Positions 16,398-24,404 of a DNA stretch of 37,237 bases are shown here, one piece after another. The position numbers were made by a program, and so were the translations under genes. Location of the stretch: assembly GCA_016784965.1 (NCBI GenBank), contig JADHTQ010000045.1, positions 1 through 37,237 on the forward strand. The letters run 5' to 3'. This DNA comes from Bacteriovoracaceae bacterium (GTDB lineage: Bacteria; Bdellovibrionota; Bacteriovoracia; Bacteriovoracales; Bacteriovoracaceae). A model generated the notes under the pieces. The model did not search any database and was not told the origin of the DNA. It saw only the letters and a list, made by a program, of their open reading frames with translations. Positions within the stretch are counted from its first letter, which is position 1. Each line of letters opens with the position of its first letter.

Positions 16398-18131
16398 ATG
16401 CATAAGTTGCTCTTTTGGTCTATTATCCTTATCATTGCATCGATGCAAATGTCTTGTAGCAAGCAGGGAGGGCGAACTAGCAATATTATGAACGTTGTCT
16501 TAACAGATGATGTTCCCACTCTTGATCCAGTTTCATCGTATGATACAGTTTCAGCTAGAGTTGTATACCAGATCTATGAGACACTATATCAGTATCACTA
16601 TCTCAAAAGACCTTATAAAATTATTCCCGGGTTAGCCGATGGTTTTCCCAAAGTTACAAATGGTGGTACTCGTTATATTATAAAACTCAAAAAAGGGGTC
16701 AGATACCACGATGACCCAGTCTTTCAAGGCAAACCTAGATATGTTAAAGCTCAGGATTTTATAAACCAAATCAAACGCTTGTCGTTTCAGCCCAGTAAAA
16801 GTTCTGGGCAGTGGTTGTTTGATGGAAAGATTAAGGGGCTGAGCAAGTTTCGCGATACTGTTAAAAACAATTTGGCCGATTTTTTTAAAGTTAAAGTAGA
16901 AGGGCTAAGCGCACCTGATGATCATACACTAGTAATAGATTTGACTCATCCCGACTCAGAGCTACTTTACTCTTTCACAATGACGTTTACCTCACCGATG
17001 CCCATGGAGGCCATCAAGGCATACAATAACAACCTGTCAAACAGGGCCATCGGCACGGGTGCATTTCGACTTGATCATTGGGATGATACCAATGGAAGTA
17101 TAAAGCTTGTACGCTTTAAAGATTATCATTCGGAGTTTTACCCAATTGTTGGTGACAGAAGGGCCAACACTGAAGGATTATTAAAAGACGCCAGGAAGAA
17201 GCTACCATTTCTTGATGGAGTGAAATTTGTTGTCCATAAGGAGTCAAAAGATAGATGGGAAAATTTTCTGAGTAAGAAGATTGATTTTATCATTGTACCT
17301 AGAAAGCAGTTAGCAAATGTAGTCAACAGTGGCGGCAATATAAGCCAAAAAATTAAAGATCAGAATATCAAATTGCAAACGGTGCCAACGCTTACTTATT
17401 GGTGGGTTTCATTTAATATGAAAGACCCCTTAATTGGCAAAAACCGCAATTTACGATTAGCAATAGCTCATGCCATCGATATGGAGCAGCTGATCTCGAT
17501 TTTTGTTAAAAATACAGGTCAAAAGGCCAACTCCATCTTTCCTCCAGGTATTTTGGGCTACCGCCCATCAGACCAGCTGCCATATAGTTATAACGTTAAA
17601 AAGGCAAAGGAGTATTTGGCCCAGGCAGGATTCCCTGGTGGAAAAGGGCTTCCTACGTTGAAATTTGATACAAGAGGTAAAAGTGAAACTAATCAATTGC
17701 GGGCCCAATTCTACCAATCTCAACTAAAAAAAATTGGGGTTAACATCGAAATTGTCTATAATACATTCCCTAAATTTATTAATCGAGTGGGAAAAGAGCA
17801 GTTGCAAATATGGCAAGGGGGATGGGCCATGGACTATCCGACTCCTGAAAATATTTTACAATTATTGATTACAAAAAATCACCCCCCAGGACCTAATGCT
17901 TCATTTTTTTCAAATCCAGAATTTGATAAGCTGTATGATCAGTTAAAAATGACCACAACTAGTGATCAAAAGAAGGCACTACTGGGAAGAATGAAAAAAA
18001 TTGTAAACAATGATATACCCTGGATAATGGCATATTACGCACGAAATTATACAGTCTATCACGATTATTTAAAAAATTATAGAAACTCAGATATTATCTT
18101 TAACTATATGAAATACTTGAGAATAGACTAG
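16398..18131 (+). CDS. ABC-transporter peptide-binding lipoprotein (solute-binding family 5)
   Basis: This is an OppA/DppA-type substrate-binding protein. ATG 16398 is chosen because GGAGG lies 10 bases upstream; the signal peptide ends in MQMSC, so Cys would be lipidated. Family features include LTDDVPTLDPVSSYDTVS near the start, YQIYETLYQY, GTGAFRLDHW, the NLRLAIAHAIDMEQL region and the C-terminal IWQGGWAMDYPTPENILQLL. The length of about 577 aa is normal for the family. No permease or ATPase genes lie next to it, so it is either an orphan receptor or serves a transporter encoded elsewhere. Substrate is not predictable beyond peptides or similar compounds. Confidence 0.92.
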   Translation: MHKLLFWSIILIIASMQMSCSKQGGRTSNIMNVVLTDDVPTLDPVSSYDTVSARVVYQIYETLYQYHYLKRPYKIIPGLADGFPKVTNGGTRYIIKLKKGVRYHDDPVFQGKPRYVKAQDFINQIKRLSFQPSKSSGQWLFDGKIKGLSKFRDTVKNNLADFFKVKVEGLSAPDDHTLVIDLTHPDSELLYSFTMTFTSPMPMEAIKAYNNNLSNRAIGTGAFRLDHWDDTNGSIKLVRFKDYHSEFYPIVGDRRANTEGLLKDARKKLPFLDGVKFVVHKESKDRWENFLSKKIDFIIVPRKQLANVVNSGGNISQKIKDQNIKLQTVPTLTYWWVSFNMKDPLIGKNRNLRLAIAHAIDMEQLISIFVKNTGQKANSIFPPGILGYRPSDQLPYSYNVKKAKEYLAQAGFPGGKGLPTLKFDTRGKSETNQLRAQFYQSQLKKIGVNIEIVYNTFPKFINRVGKEQLQIWQGGWAMDYPTPENILQLLITKNHPPGPNASFFSNPEFDKLYDQLKMTTTSDQKKALLGRMKKIVNNDIPWIMAYYARNYTVYHDYLKNYRNSDIIFNYMKYLRID

Positions 18132-18168
18132 CTATAACTTCTTTTTTTAATTCTTAACAAAGCTCCAC

Positions 18169-18195
18169 TTTAGTTTTTTTTAAACTTTCCGATAA
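18169..18195 (+). promoter_or_regulatory. Candidate sigma-28 (FliA-type) promoter
   Basis: TTTAGTTT (6 of 8 against TAAAGTTT) is followed after exactly 11 bases by TCCGATAA (7 of 8 against GCCGATAA). Transcription would start near 18203, about 33 bases before ATG 18236. Confidence 0.6.
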
Positions 18196-18235
18196 TTTTA
18201 ATGAACGGTGTTTTTTAACAAGGATGTTGGACGTT

Positions 18236-18667
18236 ATGCAGGTGTTAAAATTACTTAGAGTTATACCTTTTGCCCTGGCCCTTTTGACTTTTATATGGGC
18301 CGCTCATGGGAAAGAATACATCATTTACAGTGTTGCCCAGGATCTGCCCATGGGAGAAGATAATGAGGTTGTTAGGAAGAATTTTTACCTCAATATCGGG
18401 GACAAACAAGGGGTAATGAGAAGCTCAGTTATGGATGTGTACAGAACCATATCTAGGCTTGATCCTTACCAAAATAAACAAAGATTTAGCTATAAAGTCA
18501 AAATTGCAGAACTTAAAGTCTTGCACTCAGAAACAAACGCCTCCATAGGTATACTTACTAAAAAAATGTCGACCATTGACGATCCACTATTTGAAATTAA
18601 TGCACCAATGGTTGGAGATGAGGTGCGAGTTCAGGTCGACAGATTGCGCGTTAAGATCAAAGACTGA
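18236..18667 (+). CDS. Secreted protein with FlgT-C-like module (143 aa)
   Basis: The family is not certain. A signal peptide (LLRVIPFALALLTFIWA) is cleaved near AHG-KEY. The mature part has the pattern FYLNIGDKQGVMRSSVMDVYR, then VKIAELKVLHSETNASIGIL, then a final MVGDEVRV. This order (start of a beta-rich domain with GxxxGV, a sequence-specific 'VG/IxxLxV...S' strand and a closing 'GD.V' turn) resembles the C-terminal domain of FlgT and similar outer-membrane-associated modules. The start may be ATG 18224 or 18236; AAGGA is 11 bases from the second. The sigma-28-like promoter upstream supports a link with motility. It is convergent, one base apart, with the next gene. Confidence 0.65.
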   Translation: MQVLKLLRVIPFALALLTFIWAAHGKEYIIYSVAQDLPMGEDNEVVRKNFYLNIGDKQGVMRSSVMDVYRTISRLDPYQNKQRFSYKVKIAELKVLHSETNASIGILTKKMSTIDDPLFEINAPMVGDEVRVQVDRLRVKIKD

Positions 18668-18668
18668 C

Positions 18669-18932
18669 TCAAAAATAAAATTCACTTAGCTTTTTACAGT
18701 TTATTAAATCCACGTTTAAAATACCGCCAGTAACTGTTTTTACTTTTAGATAAAGCATGTAATCTTCCCCTTTTTTGATGTCGAGGGGACCTTTAGAGAT
18801 TATATGTATAGATTTAATTTTAACCCCCATGTACATCCCTTTAAAATGGAAAGTGTAGGTGTTAGGCAGTTTAGTGGTGGTGACTTTTGTTTTGATGCAT
18901 CTACTAAGGGCCACTACTTTTTGGTTGTGCAT
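18669..18932 (-). CDS. Hypothetical protein (87 aa)
   Basis: No family is recognised. The sequence has no signal peptide or membrane segment, is basic, and looks rich in beta strands (TYTFHFKGMYMGVKIKSIHI, then YMLYLKVKTVTGGILNVDL), which could form a small barrel of PilZ-like or OB-like size, but no PilZ motif is seen. The ATG has GGAG 9 bases upstream, which supports it as a real gene. It lies tail to tail with the FlgT-C-like gene. The 246-base gap on its upstream side holds the rpoZ promoter and otherwise nothing I can identify. Confidence 0.6.
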   Translation of the reverse strand: MHNQKVVALSRCIKTKVTTTKLPNTYTFHFKGMYMGVKIKSIHIISKGPLDIKKGEDYMLYLKVKTVTGGILNVDLINCKKLSEFYF

Positions 18933-19098
18933 AATTTTGCTCCACTTTAATCCTTACAATATGGTTATTGTAGTAAGTGCCATCTACACAAAAATTATCT
19001 AAAGATAACTACCTGAATTTGTATGGTTTTTTGGATGTGGGATGCAATTTTTTCTAGGTGGGTGTACAAATTGTGATAAGTTGTCCATCAATTAGTAA

Positions 19099-19127
19099 TT
19101 GACATTACCTATGTGCTTTAATATACA
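19099..19127 (+). promoter_or_regulatory. Sigma-70-type promoter of rpoZ
   Basis: A perfect -35 TTGACA is followed after 17 bases by TATACA (4 of 6). Transcription would start near 19134, giving a leader of about 45 bases before the rpoZ ATG. Confidence 0.75.
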
Positions 19128-19178
19128 ATGATATCTTATCAAGTTTTATTCTATACAAACAGTTATTGGAGTATTCAG

Positions 19179-19391
19179 ATGGCAAGAATCACGATTGAAG
19201 ATTGCTTACAAAGAGTTGAAAGCCGCTATGAACTTGTTCACCTTACAGTAAAGAGGGTTAAGCAAATCAGAGAAGGTGCAGATGTTTTGGTTACAAGTAA
19301 AAACAGACAGGTTGTAACTGCACTGCGCGAAATTGCCGCCGGAAAAGTAAAGCATGCCCCAATTAGTGAATATGACTCTGATGAATTCTAG
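19179..19391 (+). CDS. rpoZ: RNA polymerase omega subunit
   Basis: The 70-aa protein starts MARITIEDCLQRVESRYELV, the standard omega N-terminus, and continues with the conserved KRVKQIREGAD and NRQVVTALREIAAGKV. Omega binds the beta' subunit and helps RNA polymerase assembly; it is also one of the ppGpp contact sites in proteobacteria. The start at 19179 is preceded by GGAG 8 bases away; upstream in-frame codons are not conserved. It stands alone after a strong promoter. Its stop codon abuts the stop of the opposing PBP1A gene with no base between. Confidence 0.96.
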   Translation: MARITIEDCLQRVESRYELVHLTVKRVKQIREGADVLVTSKNRQVVTALREIAAGKVKHAPISEYDSDEF

Positions 19392-22157
19392 TTACTGGTT
19401 CTCATAATAATCGTCTTCTTCTAAAAGCACTGTTACGTTTCCATCTTGCTCATATTTACTACTAATTTCTTCTGTGCTCATAGTGCCTGGTTCGGTATCT
19501 TCGATGAAAGATTCTGTGAATGCTCCATGTATTTCTTCTGTGGCAAGCTTTCCGGTGATCTTATCTATTAAGACATTAATGATACCTGCAGGAATTGAAA
19601 AATCATATTCCCCATATTTTTTTAATCCCTGTCTCATGAACTCCTTCCAAATTGGTAGTGCCGCTTTTGCACCAGTCTCACCCCACCCTAAAGTTTTGTT
19701 ATCATCCAAGCCGGTCCAAACTCCAGTAACTAAGTTACTTGAAAAGCCAATGAACCAGGCATCGACGTAATTATTAGTAGTTCCGGTTTTCCCTCCTAGA
19801 AAATGGCTAACATCTAGTGCTCTTCTACCAGTGCCGTGATGGACAACCCCCTTTAATAAATTTGTCATGAGGTATGCAAGCCTGGGGTCATAAACCTGAC
19901 TGCCTCCAAGGGCCACGTGATAGGGATTGATTTCTTTTTGTACAGCTTCCTCCTCCATCACGGAGTTTTGTTTTGGCTGCATTAATTCATTGATTGCAAG
20001 TTTTTGGGTGCCTTCGTCTAATTCTCCAAGACGACTTTCGGGGGAGTTTTGCTGCTTTATATTTTTGTCATTAATGTTATACATGTTTCCATCCCGATCG
20101 GTGATTGAGATGATAGATTTTTGATTCACCAACTTCCCTCCATTGGGGAAGATGGCATAAGTTGCAACAATATCCATTAATGTGACACCAAATGAGCCCA
20201 GGGATAGGCTTAAATCATGCTCTAGTTCCGCGTTAAGGCCAATTCTGTCAACAAAATCTAAAATGGTACCCACTCCAAGTTCAGCGGCCAATTTTATAGT
20301 GGGAACGTTGCGACTTTTCTCTAAGGAGTTTCTAAAGGTCATGGGACCTTTAAATTTACCGTCATAGTTTGCAGGCTTCCAATTGAGGCCATCTCCCACT
20401 CCACCTAGACTTTCAGGAGAGTCAATTAGAATTGATGCAGGTGTGTACCCATTCTCTAGACCTGCGGCATACAAAATGGGCTTAAAAGAAGAGCCTGGTT
20501 GCCTCTTTGATTGGATTGCTCGATTGAATTGAGTTTTAGAGAAATTAGTTCCGCCAACTAGAGATATGACTTCTCCGGTTTTTGGATGAATAGTAATTAA
20601 CGCTGCTTGAACATCTGGCTCTTGGTCTAGCATACATAATAAATATCTTTCTTCTTTGAGTTTTTTGTAAACATCCTTAGTCTTAAATTTCTCTCTAAAG
20701 TTTTTATTTAAATGACGGCCAATTGACGTTTTAAGTCTTTCAATACGAACAAGAACTACATCTCCTCGTTTTAAAATACTAGACGGCCTTTGCACATATG
20801 AATAATAATTTTTTTTGCTTGAAATATTCCTTTCATGTGCCCATCTGTAGAACTCATAAGGGATGATGCCTATAATGCCCCCAATTGAGACATAGGCGAC
20901 TCTTGCCCAATCATCTACCTTGATGACCACGGCTTTATAGTTTTTCTCTTTTTCAATGTGCTCAAAAAATGTATCTTTTTTATAAATGCCTGGACGAAAT
21001 CTTTTATTTTTAATTTCTGTCATCCATTCTTTTTTGTATTCTTGTAACTCATTAAATTTTTCTTCATTAAATTCTAATTCATACGACCTGGATAAATTTT
21101 CATCGATGGTAAAATAAAGTGATTTTTCCCTGTACATTGCTTTTCGAAATTCTATTTCAAAATTTGTTATTTCCTCGTCGTTATTTAGATGACTAAGTGG
21201 TCCTTTGTAGCCTTGGCGTTTATCAATTTCCTTTGCGCCATTGTAAACTAACTTCTCTGCATGCTTTTGCATTTCCCAATCTAATGTAGTTACAACCTTA
21301 AACCCTTCAGTTAAAAATCTATCTTTTCCAACCAGATCAATCACTTTTTGCCTGATCCAGTCAGTGAAGTACCCAGCTTGAAATACTGATTTTTTTCTAA
21401 TTCGATACTGTAATTTTGTGTCTAATGCCTCTTGGTATTGAGATCGTGTGATTTTGTTAGTTGCAAGCATTCTGTTTAAAACATATCGCTGTCTTTTTTT
21501 TGCATACTCTGGGTTAATGTATGGGGAGTATCTTCCCGGCGCGACTAGTAAGCCCGCTATCATCGAACTCTCTGCTATGGTTGCTTCGATTAACTCTTTA
21601 TTAAAGTAACCAGCAAATGCATTTTTAATACCGTAGTGACCACCTCCTAAGTAAACTTGATTTAAGTAGAGGTATAAAATTTCTTGTTTGGAAAATTTTT
21701 CTTCAATTCTTTGTGCCAATAAAAAGTCTTTAATTTTTCTAATAACAGATCGTTTATTAGTAAGAAGTAGTGATTTGGCTACCTGCTGGGTAATAGTACT
21801 TCCGCCTTGAACAATTTTGCCCGCTTTGATGTCGGCCAACAGAGCACGCATAATGCCGATGTAGTCAACACCTTTATGCTCATAAAAGCGATCATCTTCA
21901 GCTGCTAAAAATGCATCGATGATAACTTGGGGAATTTGATCAAATGCAACCACCTCCCTTTTTTCTAATGCAAAGTCGGCCAAAACAATGCCGTCTTTAG
22001 AGAGAATTTGGGATGTAATGGGTGGTTTATAATCAGCTAAGGTTGAAATTTTAGGTAGATCGAAGGAAAAATACACTAAGACCCCGACACCAGTAAGTAC
22101 AGACAGTACGCCTAGGCTTATAGTAACTAATAAGGATGTAAAAAGGATCTTTTTCAT
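19392..22157 (-). CDS. mrcA: Penicillin-binding protein 1A, bifunctional (921 aa)
   Basis: This class A PBP polymerises glycan strands and cross-links peptides. An N-terminal membrane anchor (residues 5-30) is followed by the GT51 transglycosylase domain: AAEDDRFYEH with catalytic Glu87, GGSTITQQVAKSLLL at 118, and the YLNQVYLGGGHYG motif. A Lys/Glu-rich insert of about 200 residues separates it from the transpeptidase domain, at the position of the OB-like domain of Gram-negative PBP1A. Transpeptidase motifs are SSFK (Ser556), SRN (615-617) and KTGTT (790). The C-terminal tail is acidic. The start overlaps the stop of the upstream patatin-like lipoprotein gene by 4 bases, so translation is coupled. 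The likely upstream cofactor gene and xseB form one operon with it. Confidence 0.95.
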   Translation of the reverse strand: MKKILFTSLLVTISLGVLSVLTGVGVLVYFSFDLPKISTLADYKPPITSQILSKDGIVLADFALEKREVVAFDQIPQVIIDAFLAAEDDRFYEHKGVDYIGIMRALLADIKAGKIVQGGSTITQQVAKSLLLTNKRSVIRKIKDFLLAQRIEEKFSKQEILYLYLNQVYLGGGHYGIKNAFAGYFNKELIEATIAESSMIAGLLVAPGRYSPYINPEYAKKRQRYVLNRMLATNKITRSQYQEALDTKLQYRIRKKSVFQAGYFTDWIRQKVIDLVGKDRFLTEGFKVVTTLDWEMQKHAEKLVYNGAKEIDKRQGYKGPLSHLNNDEEITNFEIEFRKAMYREKSLYFTIDENLSRSYELEFNEEKFNELQEYKKEWMTEIKNKRFRPGIYKKDTFFEHIEKEKNYKAVVIKVDDWARVAYVSIGGIIGIIPYEFYRWAHERNISSKKNYYSYVQRPSSILKRGDVVLVRIERLKTSIGRHLNKNFREKFKTKDVYKKLKEERYLLCMLDQEPDVQAALITIHPKTGEVISLVGGTNFSKTQFNRAIQSKRQPGSSFKPILYAAGLENGYTPASILIDSPESLGGVGDGLNWKPANYDGKFKGPMTFRNSLEKSRNVPTIKLAAELGVGTILDFVDRIGLNAELEHDLSLSLGSFGVTLMDIVATYAIFPNGGKLVNQKSIISITDRDGNMYNINDKNIKQQNSPESRLGELDEGTQKLAINELMQPKQNSVMEEEAVQKEINPYHVALGGSQVYDPRLAYLMTNLLKGVVHHGTGRRALDVSHFLGGKTGTTNNYVDAWFIGFSSNLVTGVWTGLDDNKTLGWGETGAKAALPIWKEFMRQGLKKYGEYDFSIPAGIINVLIDKITGKLATEEIHGAFTESFIEDTEPGTMSTEEISSKYEQDGNVTVLLEEDDYYENQ

Positions 22158-23200
22158 TGACCAGTTTTCCCTTGATTCTTAAGTTGATCTAATTTGGATA
22201 ATTTCCAGTTGTTAATCAGTTCTTTGATTTGACCAGTGATAATCTGAGCATTTTCCATACTTTGTTGTAGAAATGTTGGATAGTTTTTTAATGAGTCCAA
22301 TTTATTTGTTCCGGCCATGGTAAACAGTCTGTCAAGAGTGCCCTTTTGTGTTTGCACCCGAGTTGCTATTTTATTGAAAACATCGAATAATTTATAATTA
22401 CCAGTCTTAAAGTCGATGGATTCTCCCAGTACATCAATTCCAATTACAATATCAGCACCAAATTTATAAAAGGGTCCAGAATTGAAAATTTCCCATTGGA
22501 ACGGAGTAGAGAATCTATGTTTATCATCTGGCTTAGATAAAAGCAAGTTGGAGCTAAGGGCACTATCTAGAGCACCTCTTGTAAGATAGCGAACTTTTTT
22601 GGGCCCATTGTCGTACACTGGAATGATTAAACTTAAGTTGGTGCTTTGTATCGATTTTTTATAGAAGTACCTAGTGATTAGTTTTTGAACATCCTCAATC
22701 CAACTTTTAGAATAAGGTTTTTTTTCATCAATTTTTTTAAACAAGCGATAAAAATCCCACTCTATTTTGGAAGTAGTAATTCCCGAGGCGTACATTGCTG
22801 CCACTAACGATCCCATGCCAACACCAGATATCACTTGTATTTTGATATTATTTTTTTCCATCTCCTTTAACAACTGTGTATGAGCACCAATTCGATTGAT
22901 ACCCGGACCTAACAATAATGCCACAACGGGAACCAGACTGCTACGTTTGGGCCTGTTGTGAGTTTTGTACTCACTGGTTGTTGGACCATACTCATTAGTG
23001 TCGATTGTTTTAACTTGGATTTTGGGAACTTTGGAGTATTTTTGATTATGCTTTCTAGAAAAATTATTAAGTAAATCAACACCTGCGGGACCTGCTCCCT
23101 GTTTTCTTTGTTTGATCTGCTCTGATGTTAAAAAGGAACAAGATGCTATCAAAATACAAAATGTGCTGATAGAAATCAGTTTGCTAAAATTCAATTTCAT
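22154..23200 (-). CDS. Patatin-like lipoprotein, predicted catalytically inactive
   Basis: The 348-aa product has a lipoprotein signal peptide (lipobox IASC, Cys21). Residues 95-140 follow the patatin pattern: [20 protein letters not shown], then [17 protein letters not shown]. In active patatins the second motif is GxSxG; here the Ser position is Gly128 (codon GGC). The usual catalytic DGG/DGA motif near the end of the domain reads FNSG (about 239-242), so the Asp is lost too. Downstream, [10 protein letters not shown] matches the family. Both dyad members appear absent, so lipase activity is unlikely. The gene sits between xseB (17-base overlap) and PBP1A (4-base overlap). A role as a PBP1A-associated envelope lipoprotein is inference from context. 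Confidence 0.85.
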   Translation of the reverse strand: MKLNFSKLISISTFCILIASCSFLTSEQIKQRKQGAGPAGVDLLNNFSRKHNQKYSKVPKIQVKTIDTNEYGPTTSEYKTHNRPKRSSLVPVVALLLGPGINRIGAHTQLLKEMEKNNIKIQVISGVGMGSLVAAMYASGITTSKIEWDFYRLFKKIDEKKPYSKSWIEDVQKLITRYFYKKSIQSTNLSLIIPVYDNGPKKVRYLTRGALDSALSSNLLLSKPDDKHRFSTPFQWEIFNSGPFYKFGADIVIGIDVLGESIDFKTGNYKLFDVFNKIATRVQTQKGTLDRLFTMAGTNKLDSLKNYPTFLQQSMENAQIITGQIKELINNWKLSKLDQLKNQGKTGQ

Positions 23201-23399
23201 TTTCTTTTAAATCATCGGTTAAAGTTGTTATTTTTTTTTCTGCAACAGATAGTTGTTTTTTACAATCTCGGTATAGACTCACACCTGCTTCAAACTTCTT
23301 GATGCTCTCTTCTAGGCTTAGCCCACCAGTTTCAAGCCCACTTACAATACTTTCTAATTCCTTTAAAGATTGCTCAAATGATTTATTTTTTTTTGTCAT
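23184..23399 (-). CDS. xseB: Exodeoxyribonuclease VII small subunit
   Basis: The 71-aa helical protein matches Xse[21 protein letters not shown] followed by [20 protein letters not shown] and a Lys-rich end. With the large subunit XseA (not in this window) it degrades single-stranded DNA into oligonucleotides. It is the first gene of a unit with the patatin-like lipoprotein and PBP1A; its last 17 bases overlap the lipoprotein gene, unless that gene starts slightly later. The joint operon with envelope genes looks like a matter of convenience rather than shared function. Confidence 0.92.
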   Translation of the reverse strand: MTKKNKSFEQSLKELESIVSGLETGGLSLEESIKKFEAGVSLYRDCKKQLSVAEKKITTLTDDLKENEIEF

Positions 23400-23521
23400 A
23401 AATTGCCTACAAGCTACTAATTATTGTCAGTTTATTGACGTAATATAAAAATCTTAATATCAACTAGGATACAATATCAATCACTTAGTTTCTATGGATA
23501 ATTTTGCCCGGTGTGGAAAGT

Positions 23522-23538
23522 TTGGCATTTTACTTGTT
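23522..23538 (+). promoter_or_regulatory. Candidate sigma-54 promoter of the flgF operon
   Basis: TTGGCAT with GG at 23524-23525 is followed, with the correct 10-base interval, by TTGT instead of TTGC at the -12 element. It shares TTGGCAT with the better sigma-54 site before pspA. Transcription would start near 23549, about 24 bases before flgF. Confidence 0.45.
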
Positions 23539-23572
23539 ATTATTAAGATGCGTACACCACCAGGAGGTGAGT

Positions 23573-24388
23573 ATGAAGAATATTTGGGTTCCTCTGTCTG
23601 GGGCAATTGCCCAGCAACGGAATGTTGAGACGTTGGCAAATAATGTAGCTAATGCCAATACGCCCGGTTTTAAAAAGGATAAGATGGTGTTTAAGGAATA
23701 CCTCACAGCGTTAGAAAAAGGCGTGCATGATGTAGACCTGCCGCGAGGTGAATGGAAACCTGAAGATTTCTATAGAAGCCACGGTGCCGAAGATTCTTTT
23801 GTCAAAATCGATGGCAGCTACACTATTCATGAGCAGGGACAGCTTATTCCAACCGGCAACCCCCTAGATTTGGCAGTCAACGGAGTCGGATTTTTTGAAA
23901 TTCTCTCTCCTGGTGGTGCTCGCTATAGTAGAAAAGGTCTGTTTGCAGTTTCAAATGATGGGACGCTGGTGACTGCCAGCGGTTATCCAGTGCTTTCAAA
24001 AATTGATTGGACTCAAGCTAATCCCGATGTGGATGGAGTGAATCGAAAAATCAAAGTTCCAGAGGGAGTGGTGAACGTAAATAGACAAGGAGAAGTAAGA
24101 GTCAATGATAGGCTCATTGCCTCACTGTCGGTTGTGGAGTTTGGTGACATTCATGCTCTAAAAAAAGAGGGAAATTCCTTATTTATTAATCCAGATTTGG
24201 ACAATATAAAAAAAGACCTACCTGAATCAACTGTTCACCAGGGTTTTATTGAAGAGTCCAACGTAAATGCAGTAGCTGAAATGTCATCTCTAATCAAGGC
24301 ACACAGACATTTTGAGAGCGTCCAAAGAGTTCTCAAGATGTACGACAATATAGCAGGCAAAGCGGTTAATGAAATAGCAAAATTTTAA
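23573..24388 (+). CDS. flgF: Flagellar proximal rod protein FlgF
   Basis: FlgF is one of the proximal rod subunits of the flagellar basal body. The ATG at 23573 is set by a strong ribosome site (AGGAGGTGAG, 5 bases upstream); an in-frame open stretch before it is not conserved. The N-terminus has the rod-type motif ETLANNVANANTPGFKKDK and the centre has GNPLDLAVNGVGFFEI. The C-terminus, NVNAVAEMSSLIKAHRHFES, is the usual coiled-coil rod end. The length (271 aa) fits. FlgG follows after 16 bases, and flgA, flgH and flgI continue the unit. The protein has no signal peptide and would be exported by the flagellar type III apparatus. Confidence 0.92.
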   Translation: MKNIWVPLSGAIAQQRNVETLANNVANANTPGFKKDKMVFKEYLTALEKGVHDVDLPRGEWKPEDFYRSHGAEDSFVKIDGSYTIHEQGQLIPTGNPLDLAVNGVGFFEILSPGGARYSRKGLFAVSNDGTLVTASGYPVLSKIDWTQANPDVDGVNRKIKVPEGVVNVNRQGEVRVNDRLIASLSVVEFGDIHALKKEGNSLFINPDLDNIKKDLPESTVHQGFIEESNVNAVAEMSSLIKAHRHFESVQRVLKMYDNIAGKAVNEIAKF

Positions 24389-24404
24389 GTAGTTGGAGAA
24401 ACTT

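Noticed and set aside
19041-19094. 17-codon frame with a CxxC (MQFFLGGCTNCDK...) before rpoZ
   Set aside because: It has no ribosome site and lies upstream of the rpoZ promoter; most likely chance.
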